Shown here: one piece after another, positions 1 to 9,450 of the stretch
Numbering within the stretch: the first letter of the stretch is position 1
How the letters are laid out: the number at the start of each line of letters is the position of its first letter
Assembly (NCBI GenBank): GCA_947426945.1
Contig: CANEFX010000009.1
Coordinates: forward strand, 1 to 64,000
DNA: 64,000 nucleotides
Reading direction: 5' to 3'
From: an uncultured Bacillota bacterium
Lineage (GTDB): Bacteria > Bacillota > Clostridia > Oscillospirales > Oscillospiraceae
Program-made: the position numbers and the translations under genes
The notes under the pieces: model-generated
Database searches by the model: none
What the model was told of the DNA's origin: nothing
The model's input: only the letters and a program-made list of their open reading frames with translations

Positions 1-13
1 GTGAGCAAGATGA

Positions 14-55
14 AAAACCCGTGGACAGGTTCTATACAACCTGTCCACGGGTTTT
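14..55. terminator. Bidirectional terminator hairpin
   Basis: A perfect 18-bp inverted repeat (14-31 with 38-55, loop CTATAC) has a core of CCCGTGGACAGGTT and an A run on one side and a T run on the other. It can terminate transcription in either direction, presumably for a gene lying left of the window. Confidence 0.75.
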
Positions 56-69
56 GTGCAAAAAATATG

Positions 70-105
70 AAAAGTGCTTGAATACGGCAGTTTTCAAGCA
101 CTTTT
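70..105. terminator. Second terminator-like hairpin
   Basis: AAAAGTGCTTGAA (70-82) pairs perfectly with 93-105 across a 10-nt loop and is followed by a T-rich stretch. It separates the upstream hairpin from the recombinase gene. Confidence 0.55.
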
Positions 106-194
106 TCCTCCCTTTTTTCATTCGGATCGCCCCTGTGGCGGCAATTTGCCTTTATAATACCCACATTCCAACAAAAAAGGAGGAAATTTTCGGA

Positions 195-851
195 ATGTCA
201 GGTATTATGTACGGCTACGCCCGGGTGTCCACCCGGAACCAGCGGGAGGACCGTCAGCTCGCCGCCCTCCGGGCCTTCGGCGTGCCGGCGGAGCGTATCA
301 CGGTGGAGAAGCAGTCCGGAAAGGACTTTGACCGCCCGCTCTACCAGCGTCTGACCCAGGCGCTGCTTCCGGGGGACGTGCTGGTGGTCAAGAGCATCGA
401 CCGCCTGGGCCGCAACTACACGGAAATTCTGGACCAGTGGGCCCGCATCACCAAGAAGCGGGGCGCGGCCATTGTGGTGCTGGACATGCCTCTGCTGGAC
501 ACCAGGGCGGGCCGGGACCTGACCGGCACTCTGGTGGCGGACATTGTGCTCCAGCTGCTCAGCTACGTGGCCCAGACCGAGCGGGAGTTCATCCGCCAGC
601 GCCAGGCGGAGGGCATCGCGGCAGCCCTGGAGAAAGGGGTCCGCTTCGGTCCCCCGCGTCTCCCCATGCCCGAGGGCTTCCCTCAGCTTGCAGAGGACTG
701 GTGGGCCGGCCGGCTCACCGCCGTTGATGCGGGCCGTCTGCTGGGTATTTCCCGCAAGACCTTCACCCGCCGGGCCTCCGAGTGGGTGGAGGCCGCCGGG
801 CTGACAGGGACGGCCCCGGCGCGGGCTGAACCGCGCCGGGGCCTCTCTTAA
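195..851 (+). CDS. Serine recombinase (resolvase/invertase family)
   Basis: A 218-residue small serine recombinase. The N-terminal catalytic domain opens with YGYARVST, whose serine is the expected nucleophile. It continues through the family arginine-rich segment (VKSIDRLGRNY), the long helix around LSYVAQTEREFIRQRQAEGI, and a C-terminal helix-turn-helix (DAGRLLGISRKTFTRRASEW). I start at ATG 195 because AGGAGG at 178-183 lies 11 nt upstream; the open frame further left runs through two hairpins and is unlikely to be translated. The gene stands alone without a transposase or recognisable res site, so it may be a relic of a mobile element or an inversion system. Its stop overlaps the stop of the convergent gene by 2 nt. 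Confidence 0.9.
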   Translation: MSGIMYGYARVSTRNQREDRQLAALRAFGVPAERITVEKQSGKDFDRPLYQRLTQALLPGDVLVVKSIDRLGRNYTEILDQWARITKKRGAAIVVLDMPLLDTRAGRDLTGTLVADIVLQLLSYVAQTEREFIRQRQAEGIAAALEKGVRFGPPRLPMPEGFPQLAEDWWAGRLTAVDAGRLLGISRKTFTRRASEWVEAAGLTGTAPARAEPRRGLS

Positions 852-1096
852 TCCTTCCAGTCCCACCAGTTCTGTTTGTCCGGCGGGCAGCTTCCATGCT
901 CGGCGTAGCAGACTGCCAGCCGGTAGACATACAGCACGCACCGGTCCACCTGACAGCCCTGGGCCAGGCAGTCCCGCCGGTAGAGCTCCTCCGGGTCCTG
1001 CCCCTGGAGAGATTCCAGCGTGGGACAGCCTATCCGCTCCAGGTGTTTGGCCATATTGGGCCCTACCCCGGGGATTTTCTCCAGTTCGGACTTCAT
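848..1096 (-). CDS. Small helix-hairpin-helix protein (Cdd1-like, pathogenicity-locus family)
   Basis: An 82-residue protein beginning [20 protein letters not shown], a helix-hairpin-helix of the kind that contacts DNA or RNA backbone. Four cysteines and a tryptophan-rich tail follow (KQNWWDWKD). Length and motif order match the family annotated as pathogenicity locus (Cdd1), whose function is not established. Its ATG shares one base with the asnS stop (TGATG), so it is probably translationally coupled to asnS. Family assignment rests on recall of the motif pattern. Confidence 0.75.
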   Translation of the reverse strand: MKSELEKIPGVGPNMAKHLERIGCPTLESLQGQDPEELYRRDCLAQGCQVDRCVLYVYRLAVCYAEHGSCPPDKQNWWDWKD

Positions 1097-2490
1097 CAGA
1101 ATTCTGCGTTGCCCACAGTGCGGGGGTGGGGCAGGGTATCCCGGATGTTGTTGATGCCGGTAAGGTACATCACCATCCGCTCGAAGCCCAGGCCGTAGCC
1201 GGCGTGGCGGCAGGAGCCGTACCGCCGCAGGTCGCAGTACCACCAGTAGTCCTTGGGGTCCATACCCAGCTCCTTGATGCGGCCCTCCAGCAGCTCCAGC
1301 CGCTCCTCGCGCTGGCTTCCGCCGATAATCTCCCCGATGCCGGGCACCAGGCAGTCGGCGGCGGCCACTGTTTTTCCATCGTCGTTGAGGCGCATATAAA
1401 AGGCCTTGATCTCCTTGGGGTAGTCGGTGACAAAGACGGGGCGCTTGAACACCTGCTCGGTGAGGTAGCGCTCGTGCTCGGTCTGGAGATCCACGCCCCA
1501 CTCCACCTTAAAGTCGAATTTGTCGTTGTTCTTCTTTAAAATTTCCACCGCCTCGGTGTAGCTCACCCGGCCGAAGTCAGAGGAGGCCACATGCTTCAGC
1601 CGCTCCCTCAGCCCCTTGTCCACAAAAGAGTTGAAGAAATCAATCTCGTCGGGGCAGCGCTCCAGCACGGTGGTAATGATATGCTTAATCATGGCCTCGG
1701 CGGTGTCCATATAGTCGTTCAGGTCGGCGAAGGCCATCTCGGGCTCGATCATCCAGAACTCGGCGGCATGGCGCTGGGTGTTGGAGTTCTCCGCCCGGAA
1801 TGTGGGGCCGAAGGTGTACACATTGCCGAAAGCCATGGCGAAGTTCTCGGCGTTGAGCTGGCCGGAGACGGTGAGGCTGGTCTGTTTGCCGAAGAAATCC
1901 CTGGAGTAGTCCACCTGCCCGTCGGAGGTGCGGGGAGGATTGTTCAGGTCCAGGGTGGTCACCTGGAACATCTCGCCGGCACCCTCGCAGTCAGAGCCGG
2001 TAATGATGGGGGTGTGGACATAGACGAAGCCCCGGTCCTGGAAGAAGCAGTGGATGGCGTGGGCGGCCACAGAGCGCACCCGGAAGGCGGCAGAAAACAG
2101 GTTCGTCCTGGGCCGCAGGTGCTGAATGGTGCGCAGATACTCCGCGCCGTGGCGCTTTTTCTGCAGGGGGTAATCGGGAGTGGAGGGTCCCTCCACCGCA
2201 ATGGAGGCGGCCTTCACCTCCAGGGGCTGCTTGGCCCCGGGGGTGAGCACCACCTCACCGTTGACAATGAGGGCGGCCCCCACGTTCTGACCGGCAATCT
2301 CCTTATAATTGTCCAGGACGTTGGCGTCCATGACCACTTGCAGGTTTTTAAAGCAGGAGCCGTCGTTGAGCTCGATAAACCCGAAGGTTTTCATATCCCG
2401 GATGGTCCTGGCCCAGCCCATAATGGTAACGGACCTTCCGCCCAGGCGCTCCTGGTCGGCAAAAATGGCGGCGATGGGGGTGCGTTCCAT
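1096..2490 (-). CDS. asnS: Asparaginyl-tRNA synthetase
   Basis: A 464-residue class II aminoacyl-tRNA synthetase that charges tRNA-Asn in the cytoplasm. The N-terminal OB-fold anticodon-binding domain (about residues 15-110) is followed by the catalytic core, with motif 2 ([21 protein letters not shown]) and motif 3 near the C-terminus ([20 protein letters not shown]). Length and the terminal [10 protein letters not shown] match bacterial AsnS rather than AspS. It has its own promoter and no T-box signature in the short leader. The downstream helix-hairpin-helix gene is coupled by a one-base overlap. Confidence 0.97.
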   Translation of the reverse strand: MERTPIAAIFADQERLGGRSVTIMGWARTIRDMKTFGFIELNDGSCFKNLQVVMDANVLDNYKEIAGQNVGAALIVNGEVVLTPGAKQPLEVKAASIAVEGPSTPDYPLQKKRHGAEYLRTIQHLRPRTNLFSAAFRVRSVAAHAIHCFFQDRGFVYVHTPIITGSDCEGAGEMFQVTTLDLNNPPRTSDGQVDYSRDFFGKQTSLTVSGQLNAENFAMAFGNVYTFGPTFRAENSNTQRHAAEFWMIEPEMAFADLNDYMDTAEAMIKHIITTVLERCPDEIDFFNSFVDKGLRERLKHVASSDFGRVSYTEAVEILKKNNDKFDFKVEWGVDLQTEHERYLTEQVFKRPVFVTDYPKEIKAFYMRLNDDGKTVAAADCLVPGIGEIIGGSQREERLELLEGRIKELGMDPKDYWWYCDLRRYGSCRHAGYGLGFERMVMYLTGINNIRDTLPHPRTVGNAEF

Positions 2491-2562
2491 AAAATCCTCT
2501 CCATATCGTGCAAAATCGTTGGCCCCGCTTGAATATCGAATATATTCAGGCCGGACTTGCTT

Positions 2563-2591
2563 ATTATAAAACCTTTTCTCCCGCTTGACAA
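2563..2591 (-). promoter_or_regulatory. asnS promoter
   Basis: On the minus strand TTGTCA (2586-2591) and TATAAT (2563-2568) are separated by 17 nt. The leader to asnS is about 65 nt and contains a short palindrome at 2531-2547 (GAATAT/ATATTC type) of unknown role. Confidence 0.75.
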
Positions 2592-2635
2592 GTATTTCCC
2601 GTCAAGTTATTGCCGAAGAATCAAGCGTGAATATC

Positions 2636-2664
2636 TTTACAGCGGACTTGAAATATGCTATTAT
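2636..2664 (+). promoter_or_regulatory. Promoter of the phosphorelay operon
   Basis: TTTACA (2636-2641), a 17-nt spacer and TATTAT (2659-2664) precede the hybrid kinase gene. It is divergent from the asnS promoter, with about 45 bp between the two -35 elements. Confidence 0.65.
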
Positions 2665-2752
2665 ATATTTTGAGTAAATATCCGCGCTTTTTGCCGGAGT
2701 GCGGTTCTGCTGGCCGGTTTGACAGCCTGCCTTGCTTTTAGGAGTGAACTAC

Positions 2753-5302
2753 ATGCAGCATAATAAAAGGCGCAGCTTCATTACAAAGTGGAGCAGCTGG
2801 CGGCTCCTCTGGCTTCTGGGGCTGTTTGTGGCGATTGCAGCCGCCGGGATGCTGGTCAGTCAGCAGCTGCTGCTGGACAATGCCCGCACCATGGGAAAAA
2901 ATCTGGTGACCAGTTATTCCACCGATGAAAATCGGACTTTGCGTGAATACGAAAAGACCATCAATATGGGTATGGCCTATCTGGATGATTTTTTCAGCCT
3001 TGACGTCAATGCAGTGGACTTGGACTACTGGCTCATGGACTTTTTTGGCAAGAGCATCGGTTCGACCCCTTCCGGCAATTTAGACGCCTGCGCGGTGATA
3101 AACGGGAAGGTGGTCGCCACTGATCCGGCAATTTCGGCCCTCTCTCCTGAGGAGCTGTCCTGGTACTCCACCGCCCTGGCAGCTGAGGGTGAGGTCATCT
3201 TTACCAACGCGTATCTGTGCCCCGTCCATAACAAGATGACTGTCACCGCCGCCGCCGCCGACCCGTCCAGCGGCACGGCCATGGCCGTCGACCTGTCCCT
3301 GGAGTATCTTCGCAGCAGCCACGTTGAGGAGGACCTGCCCGCAGGCGGCGCCTACTACGTTCTGGACAGCCAGGGCAGTCTGCTGTACTACAAGATTCCC
3401 TTTGAGGCCGCTGAAGAGGACCTTCAGGCCTATACCAAAAATCTGTTCGACCGGGTAAACCAGGGAGAACTGGACGGCAAGAACAACGAAATTATCGGCA
3501 TGCAGCACCTCACCCGGGGCCTTTATTACCAGCGCGCCGAAAACGGCTGGCTGTGTATCCTGACGGTCCCTTACGAGACGCTTCTCCAGGGGGTCCAGAG
3601 CATCCTGGTGTGGTATGGCGCAGGGCTGATCTTTTTCCTGCTTATCGCCATGGGTATGTGGCTGCGGGACCGCAGGCTGAGCAAGGCGGCCCGAAGCAGC
3701 AACGAGACCCTCCAGGTCATGGGGAATATTTATTATGCCTTTTACCGAATCAACATGGTAACGGGCACCTATGAGCTGACAAAGCCCTCCGGCTATGTGC
3801 TGGAGCGGATTAAAAGCTATACAGGGGATTACAATCAGCTTCTGGAGGTAATCACCTCCGCCTTGGACGACTGGACCGGAGAGGACTTTTCCAAAAACTT
3901 TTCTCTGGAGAATATCAGACGGCTGGCCGAACAGCAGACCAGGGATTTCGGCGGCGAATTCCTGCGCCGCTTCGGCGATGAGGAGCGCTGGATCAGCGTA
4001 CGCCTGCTGATTGACCCGGAAATCATGCCCAATGAGGCGGTCATCTGCTTCCGGGACATCGAAAATGAGAAGGAGGAGCAGCAGCAGCAGGTCTATTTGA
4101 TGAAGGGCGCGCTGGCCGCCGCTGAACAAAGCGAACGCTCTCAAAAGCAGTTTTTCTCCGTGATGAGCCATGACATGCGCACGCCGCTGAATATCATCAT
4201 CGGCATGACCAATCTGGCCCTCCAGGCCGGCGGCGATCTGGAAAAGATTCAGGACTATTTAAACAAGATCGGCGGTGCCAGCCAGCAGTTGCTGGCCCTC
4301 ATCAACGACATTCTGGAGATATCCCGCCTGGAGCAGGGCAACATCTCCATGGAGATTAAGTCCTTTAACCTTTCAGAGGCCATGCAGACCTGGAGTTCCC
4401 CCTTCCAGGCCCAGGCCCAGGCCGCTGGAAAGACTTTCCGGCTCTCTATGGACATCAAGGACATCATGATTAAGGGCGATCCGGCGCGGCTGGGGCAGAT
4501 TATCAACAACCTGGTATCCAACGCTATGAAGTTCACCCATTCGGGGGACCAAATCTCCGTCGCCCTGCGGCAGATGGACGAGGGCCGGCGTAACAATTAC
4601 CTCTTTGTTGTGGAGGACACCGGCCCCGGCATGTCGGAGGAGTTTCTTCCCAAGCTCTTCGACCCCTACGAGCGGGAAATACGCTTTGGCGCCAAGGATG
4701 TTATGGGCACCGGTCTGGGGATGCCCATTGTAAAAAATCTTGTCACCCGCATGGGCGGTCAGATCACAGTAAACAGCACCCTGGGTAAGGGAACAGTTTT
4801 CTCCGTCACCCTGCCCTTTGATGTGGGGGACGCCCCCCAGGCTGTCCCGGAGGCGGATGCCACCCCTGCAACTCAGCTGGAAAACCGGCACATTCTGCTG
4901 GCTGAGGACAATTTCCTGAACATGGAGATTGCCACGGAGCTGCTCCAGATGCGGGGCGCCCAGGTGACCCCGGCGGAAAATGGACGGGAAGCACTGGAAG
5001 CGTTCCAGAACGCCCCCCCCTTTTTCTTCGACGCTATCCTGATGGATATGCAGATGCCGGAAATGGACGGCTGCCAGGCCTCTGAAGCCATCCGCGCTCT
5101 GGACCGCCCGGACGCCAAAATTGTCCCCATTGTAGCGCTGACCGCCAACGCCTTTGCCGAGGACATCAGCCGCACCGCCCAGGCCGGGATGGACGCCCAC
5201 CTGGCCAAGCCCATCAATATCGAGCAGCTGTGCGCCACGTTGCTCAAGCTGATATCCCAGCGCGGCCGGAAATCAGACTCAACACCAACGGAAGGTGAGT
5301 GA
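2753..5302 (+). CDS. Hybrid sensor histidine kinase / response regulator
   Basis: An 849-residue membrane kinase. It has a transmembrane helix at about residues 15-37, an extracytoplasmic Cache-like sensor of about 240 residues, a second helix near 285-305, and a PAS-like region. The HisKA box follows with phosphoacceptor H473 (SHDMRTPLN), then a HATPase domain (NNLVSNAMKFT; DTGPGM; GTGLGMPIVKN) and a C-terminal receiver with D765 (ILMDMQMPEMDG). ATG 2753 is chosen because GGAG at 2741-2744 sits 8 nt upstream; an in-frame TTG at 2732 is less likely. It overlaps the next gene by 4 nt (GTGA). The architecture predicts His-Asp-His-Asp phosphotransfer, and the Hpt protein is encoded two genes downstream. 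The ligand is unknown. Confidence 0.92.
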   Translation: MQHNKRRSFITKWSSWRLLWLLGLFVAIAAAGMLVSQQLLLDNARTMGKNLVTSYSTDENRTLREYEKTINMGMAYLDDFFSLDVNAVDLDYWLMDFFGKSIGSTPSGNLDACAVINGKVVATDPAISALSPEELSWYSTALAAEGEVIFTNAYLCPVHNKMTVTAAAADPSSGTAMAVDLSLEYLRSSHVEEDLPAGGAYYVLDSQGSLLYYKIPFEAAEEDLQAYTKNLFDRVNQGELDGKNNEIIGMQHLTRGLYYQRAENGWLCILTVPYETLLQGVQSILVWYGAGLIFFLLIAMGMWLRDRRLSKAARSSNETLQVMGNIYYAFYRINMVTGTYELTKPSGYVLERIKSYTGDYNQLLEVITSALDDWTGEDFSKNFSLENIRRLAEQQTRDFGGEFLRRFGDEERWISVRLLIDPEIMPNEAVICFRDIENEKEEQQQQVYLMKGALAAAEQSERSQKQFFSVMSHDMRTPLNIIIGMTNLALQAGGDLEKIQDYLNKIGGASQQLLALINDILEISRLEQGNISMEIKSFNLSEAMQTWSSPFQAQAQAAGKTFRLSMDIKDIMIKGDPARLGQIINNLVSNAMKFTHSGDQISVALRQMDEGRRNNYLFVVEDTGPGMSEEFLPKLFDPYEREIRFGAKDVMGTGLGMPIVKNLVTRMGGQITVNSTLGKGTVFSVTLPFDVGDAPQAVPEADATPATQLENRHILLAEDNFLNMEIATELLQMRGAQVTPAENGREALEAFQNAPPFFFDAILMDMQMPEMDGCQASEAIRALDRPDAKIVPIVALTANAFAEDISRTAQAGMDAHLAKPINIEQLCATLLKLISQRGRKSDSTPTEGE

Positions 5303-6849
5303 ACAAGTATATGGACCAAAAAAGAGGACAACGGTATACCATTCTGGTAGCCGACGACTCGGAAATGAATCGCTCCATCCTGCGCTCCATGCTGGAGGAA
5401 TCCTACGATATCATTGAGGCTGAGGACGGCCTCCAGGCAGTGGCCATTCTCCAGCAGATGGAGCAGGAGATTGCCCTGGTCCTGCTGGACATTGTTATGC
5501 CCAACATGAACGGCTTTGACGTGCTGTCCACTATGAACAAGTATAACTGGATCGACAGCGTACCCGTCATTATGATCTCCGCAGAGAGCACCCACGACTT
5601 CATAGAGCGGGCCTACGACATGGGCGTCACCGACTACATCAGCCGTCCCTTTGACATGATGGTGGTGCGCCGCCGTGTCATTAATACTATCATGCTCTAC
5701 GCCAAGCAGCGCCGCCTGGCCGGCATGGTGAACGAGCAGATCTATCAGCGGGAAAAGGTCAACAATCTGATGATTTCCATCCTCAGCCATATCGTGGAAT
5801 TCCGCAACGAGGAAAGCGGCCTGCATGTTCTGCACATCCAGACCATGACGGAGATCCTGCTGAAGAGCCTGACGCGCAAGACGGACAAGTACAAGCTGGA
5901 CCGTGAGACCATCAACCTGATCAGCAACGCCTCCACCCTGCACGACGTTGGCAAGATCGGCATTCCCACCGAGATACTTAACAAACCGGGCCGCTTTACG
6001 CCTGAGGAATTCGCCATCATGAAGCAGCACTCCCAGATGGGCGCCGAGATGATGAAGGGGGTTCCCGCCCAGGATGAGCCCCTGGTCAAGTACGCCTATG
6101 AGATCTGCCGCTGGCACCATGAGCGATACGACGGCCGGGGCTACCCGGACGGTCTGTCCGGAGAAGAAATCCCCATCTCTGCCCAGGTGGTCGCTCTGGC
6201 CGACGTATACGACGCACTGACCAGTGAACGGGTCTACAAGCCGGCCCATTCCCACGAAAAGGCCCTCTCCATGATCCTCAACGGGGAGTGCGGCACATTC
6301 CAGCCCCTTCTGCTGGAGTGCCTGGTGGAGAGCAGCGACCTGATCCAACAGGAGATGTCGGTGGATACCGTCACCAAGGGCGACCAGCGGATCATGGAAA
6401 ACACGGCGGCGGAGATGGTCCAGTATGAGGATCTGTCCACGGTGGACCGCGGCCTGCATATGCTGGAGTATGAGCGGGCCAAATACCGGTTCTTCATGTC
6501 CGTGACGCAGGCCATTCTCTTTGAGTACGTCAAGGACCCGCCCATGCTCACCCTCTCCTCCGCAGGCGTTCAGCGCCTGGATCTGGCGGAGAGCACCGTA
6601 GATCCCTACAGCAATGAAAAGGTACTGGAAACCATTGGGCCGGAGGCCTTGGACAAACTAGCGGGGCTTCTGCGCGGCAGCGCTCCAGACAGTCCTGTGG
6701 TGGAGTTTGACTGCCATATACGGCTGGATGGTCAGCTCAGGCCCGTTCATATTATCAGTCGCGCCATGTGGTCTGCGGACGAACCTCCCCAGTACATCGG
6801 GGCCGTCGGCAGAATCACGGAGCTTGACAAAGAGGAGGAAATCCGTTGA
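5299..6849 (+). CDS. Response regulator with HD-GYP domain and PAS-like C-terminus
   Basis: A 516-residue protein. The N-terminal receiver has acidic residues (VADDSEMNR) and phosphoacceptor D64 (VLLDIVMP). It is followed by a complete HD-GYP domain: HD at 215-216 in LHDVGKIGIP, then WHHERYDGRGYP around 270-283, and the ADVYDAL segment. HD-GYP proteins typically hydrolyse cyclic di-GMP. About 150 further residues end in a PAS-like fold (FDCHIRLDGQLRPVHI). The GTG start is used because the gene overlaps the kinase stop by 4 nt with GGAAGG upstream; ATG 5311 is an alternative. Output is probably cyclic-dinucleotide turnover rather than transcription, since no DNA-binding domain is present. Confidence 0.9.
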   Translation: MNKYMDQKRGQRYTILVADDSEMNRSILRSMLEESYDIIEAEDGLQAVAILQQMEQEIALVLLDIVMPNMNGFDVLSTMNKYNWIDSVPVIMISAESTHDFIERAYDMGVTDYISRPFDMMVVRRRVINTIMLYAKQRRLAGMVNEQIYQREKVNNLMISILSHIVEFRNEESGLHVLHIQTMTEILLKSLTRKTDKYKLDRETINLISNASTLHDVGKIGIPTEILNKPGRFTPEEFAIMKQHSQMGAEMMKGVPAQDEPLVKYAYEICRWHHERYDGRGYPDGLSGEEIPISAQVVALADVYDALTSERVYKPAHSHEKALSMILNGECGTFQPLLLECLVESSDLIQQEMSVDTVTKGDQRIMENTAAEMVQYEDLSTVDRGLHMLEYERAKYRFFMSVTQAILFEYVKDPPMLTLSSAGVQRLDLAESTVDPYSNEKVLETIGPEALDKLAGLLRGSAPDSPVVEFDCHIRLDGQLRPVHIISRAMWSADEPPQYIGAVGRITELDKEEEIR

Positions 6850-7199
6850 CGATTCAAGAATGTTACGCCGCCCTGGAGGGCGACTACGGGGAAGTGCTGG
6901 GTCGGCTGTACAGCGAGGCGCTGGTCAAAAAATTTGTGGGCAAATTCCCTCTCGATCAGTCCTTCCAGCTGCTGGAGAGCAGCCTGAACGCAGAGGACTA
7001 CGACGAAGCTTTCCGTGCCGCCCACACCCTGAAGGGCGTTGCCCAGAATCTCAGCTTTACCAGGTTGTACAAATCCGCCCATGAGATTACCGAAGCCCTG
7101 CGCACCAAGGACTATTCCCTGGCCGGGCAGCTGCTTCCCGGGGTAAGCCAGGATTATGAGCGCACCGTCGCCGCCATACAGGCTTACCTGGGCTCCTGA
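6846..7199 (+). CDS. Histidine phosphotransfer (Hpt) domain protein
   Basis: A 117-residue single-domain Hpt protein. The phosphorylatable histidine is H60 in AAHTLKGVAQNLS, the signature of the four-helix bundle that relays phosphate between receivers. It probably links the kinase receiver D765 to receiver D64 of the HD-GYP protein. Translation starts at TTG 6846, overlapping the upstream stop by 4 nt (TTGA), with AGGAGG at 6832-6837. A strong terminator follows at 7211-7249 and closes the three-gene unit. Confidence 0.9.
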   Translation: MTIQECYAALEGDYGEVLGRLYSEALVKKFVGKFPLDQSFQLLESSLNAEDYDEAFRAAHTLKGVAQNLSFTRLYKSAHEITEALRTKDYSLAGQLLPGVSQDYERTVAAIQAYLGS

Positions 7200-7210
7200 T
7201 CTATCTGAAC

Positions 7211-7249
7211 AAAAACCGGCGCGGTCCTTTTGAGACCGCGCCGGTTTTT
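7211..7249. terminator. Bidirectional terminator between hpt and pnp
   Basis: A 16-bp stem (7211-7226 with 7234-7249, ACCGGCGCGGTC core) is flanked by A and T runs. It serves the convergent phosphorelay operon and pnp. Confidence 0.9.
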
Positions 7250-7255
7250 TCAGCT

Positions 7256-9406
7256 CTACTTAATGGACTCGCCAGCCTCTTTTCTGGCCTTGATTTCCCG
7301 CAGGGCATCTTTGTAAGACAGGTTGACACGGCCCTTCTCGTCAATCTCGGTGACCTTAACCCAGATCATGTCGCCGATATTGACCACGTCCTCCACCTTC
7401 TCCACCCGGCGCTCGGCCAGCTTGGAGATGTGAACCATACCGTCCTTGCCGGGAGCCAACTCCACAAAGGCTCCGAACTGGAGGATACGCACTACCTTGC
7501 CGTAGTACAGCTCGCCCACCTGGGGAACGAACACAATGGTCTCAATCATCTTTTTGGCGGCATCGCAGGCCTCGGCGTTGGGAGAGGCGATGTGGATGGT
7601 GCCGTCATCCTCAATGTCCACCTGGGCGCCCGACTCGGCAGTAATCTTCTGGATGACCGAGCCGCCTTTTCCGATGACCTCCCGAATCTTGTCGGGATCA
7701 ATCTTCATAGAGACCATCTTGGGAGCCCAGCGGCTCACCTCAGGGCGGGGGGCGGAGATGCAGGGCAGCATCACCTCGTCCAGAATGGCAAACCGAGCGT
7801 CCCGGGTGATATCCAGAGCCTCTTTAATGATCTCGTGGGTCAGGCCGTCGTTCTTCAGGTCCATCTGAATGGCGGTGATGCCGGCCTTGGTGCCCGCCAC
7901 CTTGAAGTCCATCTCACCGTGGAAGTCCTCCACGCCCTGGATATCAATGAAGGTGGTAAAGCCGCCGTTGTCGTCCTGGATCAGACCGCAGGAGATGCCG
8001 GCCACCGGGGCCTTGATGGGCACGCCGGCATCCATCAGGGCCAGAGTAGAGCCGCAGATGGAGCCCTGAGAGGTGGAGCCGTTGGAGGACAGCACCTCAC
8101 TGACCACCCGGATGGCGTAGGGGAATTCATCCACGCTGGGCAGCACCGGAGCCAGGGCCCGCTCTGCCAGGAAGCCGTGGCCGTACTCCCGGCGGTTGGT
8201 GGACCGGGGGGCCCGGGCCTCGCCTACGGAGTAGGGCGGGAAGTTGTAGTGGTGCATATACCGCTTCTCGGTCTCCTCCCAGATAGTGTCCAGCTTCTGG
8301 GCGGCGGACAGGGTATTCAGGGTGCACACGGAGAGCACCTGGGTCTGGCCGCGGGTAAACAGGCCGGAGCCGTGGACCCGGGGCAGAACCCCCACCTCGG
8401 CGGCCAGGGGCCGGATCTCGTTCTGGGCCCGGCCGTCCACACGGTGGCCCTCCAGCAGCCAGGCCTTGACGATCTTCTTCTGGAACTTGTAGGTAAACTC
8501 CTCCAGATACTGGTCCATGTCGGGATACTGCTCCAGATACTTCTCGTGCCAATGCTCAATCATGGCGTTCCAGCGCTGCTCCCGGACGGTCTTGTCGTCG
8601 GTGTCCATGGCGGCCTTGGCCTCGTCCATAAAGCTGGCCACAATGTCGTCGAAGAGCTCCTGATTGAACTGGGCGTGGTCGTACTCCATCTTGGGCTTGC
8701 CGATCTCGGCTACAATCCGGTCGATGAGGTCGATCTGCTTACGGATCTCCTCATGGGCCTTGACGATGCCGGCATACATGATCTCGTCGGGAATCTCGTC
8801 GGCTCCGGCCTCAATCATAACCACCTTCTCACGGGTGGCGGCCACGGTCACGTCCATGCGGCTGGTCTTGCGCTGCTCCTGGTTGGGGTTGAGGACGATC
8901 TGCCCGTCGCAGAAGCCCACCTCCAGGCAGCCGATGGGGCCGGCGAAGGGAATCTCGGAGTAGCTCACGCAGGCGGAGGCGCCGATCATGGCGGCCACCT
9001 CGGGGGAGCAGTCGTAGTCCACGCTCATAACGGTGCACTGGATGCACACGTCATTGCGGAAATCGTAGGGGAACAGGGGGCGCATGGGCCGGTCAATAAG
9101 GCGGCTGGCCAGCACGGCGGGCAGGGAGGGCCGGCCCTCGCGGCGCATAAAGGAGCCGGGAATGCGGCCCACGGCGTACAGCTTCTCCTCAAACTCCACG
9201 GACAGGGGGAAGAAGTCGATGCCGTCCCGGGGCCGGGGGGAGACGGTGACCGCCACCATGACGGTGGTCTCGCCGTACTTCACCAGGGCAGAGGCGGAGG
9301 CCAGCTCGGCCACCTTGCCCACCTCGATGGTGAGGGGACGGCCGCACAGGTCCATGGTCCAGCTCCTGAATTTGGGAAACTGCTTGTGCTTGATGATAGT
9401 TGACAT
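7256..9406 (-). CDS. pnp: Polyribonucleotide nucleotidyltransferase (PNPase)
   Basis: A 716-residue phosphorolytic 3'-5' exoribonuclease of the RNA degradation machinery. It has two RNase PH-like core domains flanking the all-helical linker, then a KH domain (IREVIGKGGSVIQKITAESG) and an S1 domain (GKVVRILQFGAFVELAPGKDG). ATG 9406 follows AAAGGAG with 7-nt spacing; the frame extends six codons further but lacks a better site. It lies downstream of rpsO, the classical rpsO-pnp order, with an unusual 190-bp structured element between them. Confidence 0.97.
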   Translation of the reverse strand: MSTIIKHKQFPKFRSWTMDLCGRPLTIEVGKVAELASASALVKYGETTVMVAVTVSPRPRDGIDFFPLSVEFEEKLYAVGRIPGSFMRREGRPSLPAVLASRLIDRPMRPLFPYDFRNDVCIQCTVMSVDYDCSPEVAAMIGASACVSYSEIPFAGPIGCLEVGFCDGQIVLNPNQEQRKTSRMDVTVAATREKVVMIEAGADEIPDEIMYAGIVKAHEEIRKQIDLIDRIVAEIGKPKMEYDHAQFNQELFDDIVASFMDEAKAAMDTDDKTVREQRWNAMIEHWHEKYLEQYPDMDQYLEEFTYKFQKKIVKAWLLEGHRVDGRAQNEIRPLAAEVGVLPRVHGSGLFTRGQTQVLSVCTLNTLSAAQKLDTIWEETEKRYMHHYNFPPYSVGEARAPRSTNRREYGHGFLAERALAPVLPSVDEFPYAIRVVSEVLSSNGSTSQGSICGSTLALMDAGVPIKAPVAGISCGLIQDDNGGFTTFIDIQGVEDFHGEMDFKVAGTKAGITAIQMDLKNDGLTHEIIKEALDITRDARFAILDEVMLPCISAPRPEVSRWAPKMVSMKIDPDKIREVIGKGGSVIQKITAESGAQVDIEDDGTIHIASPNAEACDAAKKMIETIVFVPQVGELYYGKVVRILQFGAFVELAPGKDGMVHISKLAERRVEKVEDVVNIGDMIWVKVTEIDEKGRVNLSYKDALREIKARKEAGESIK

Positions 9407-9450
9407 GTGGATTCTCCTTTTCATTGGTATTCCCGGAGTCCTGACTGCCC

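Noticed and set aside
198-941. A 247-codon minus-strand frame opposite the recombinase
   Set aside because: Antisense shadow. The recombinase catalytic and DNA-binding motifs are on the plus strand.
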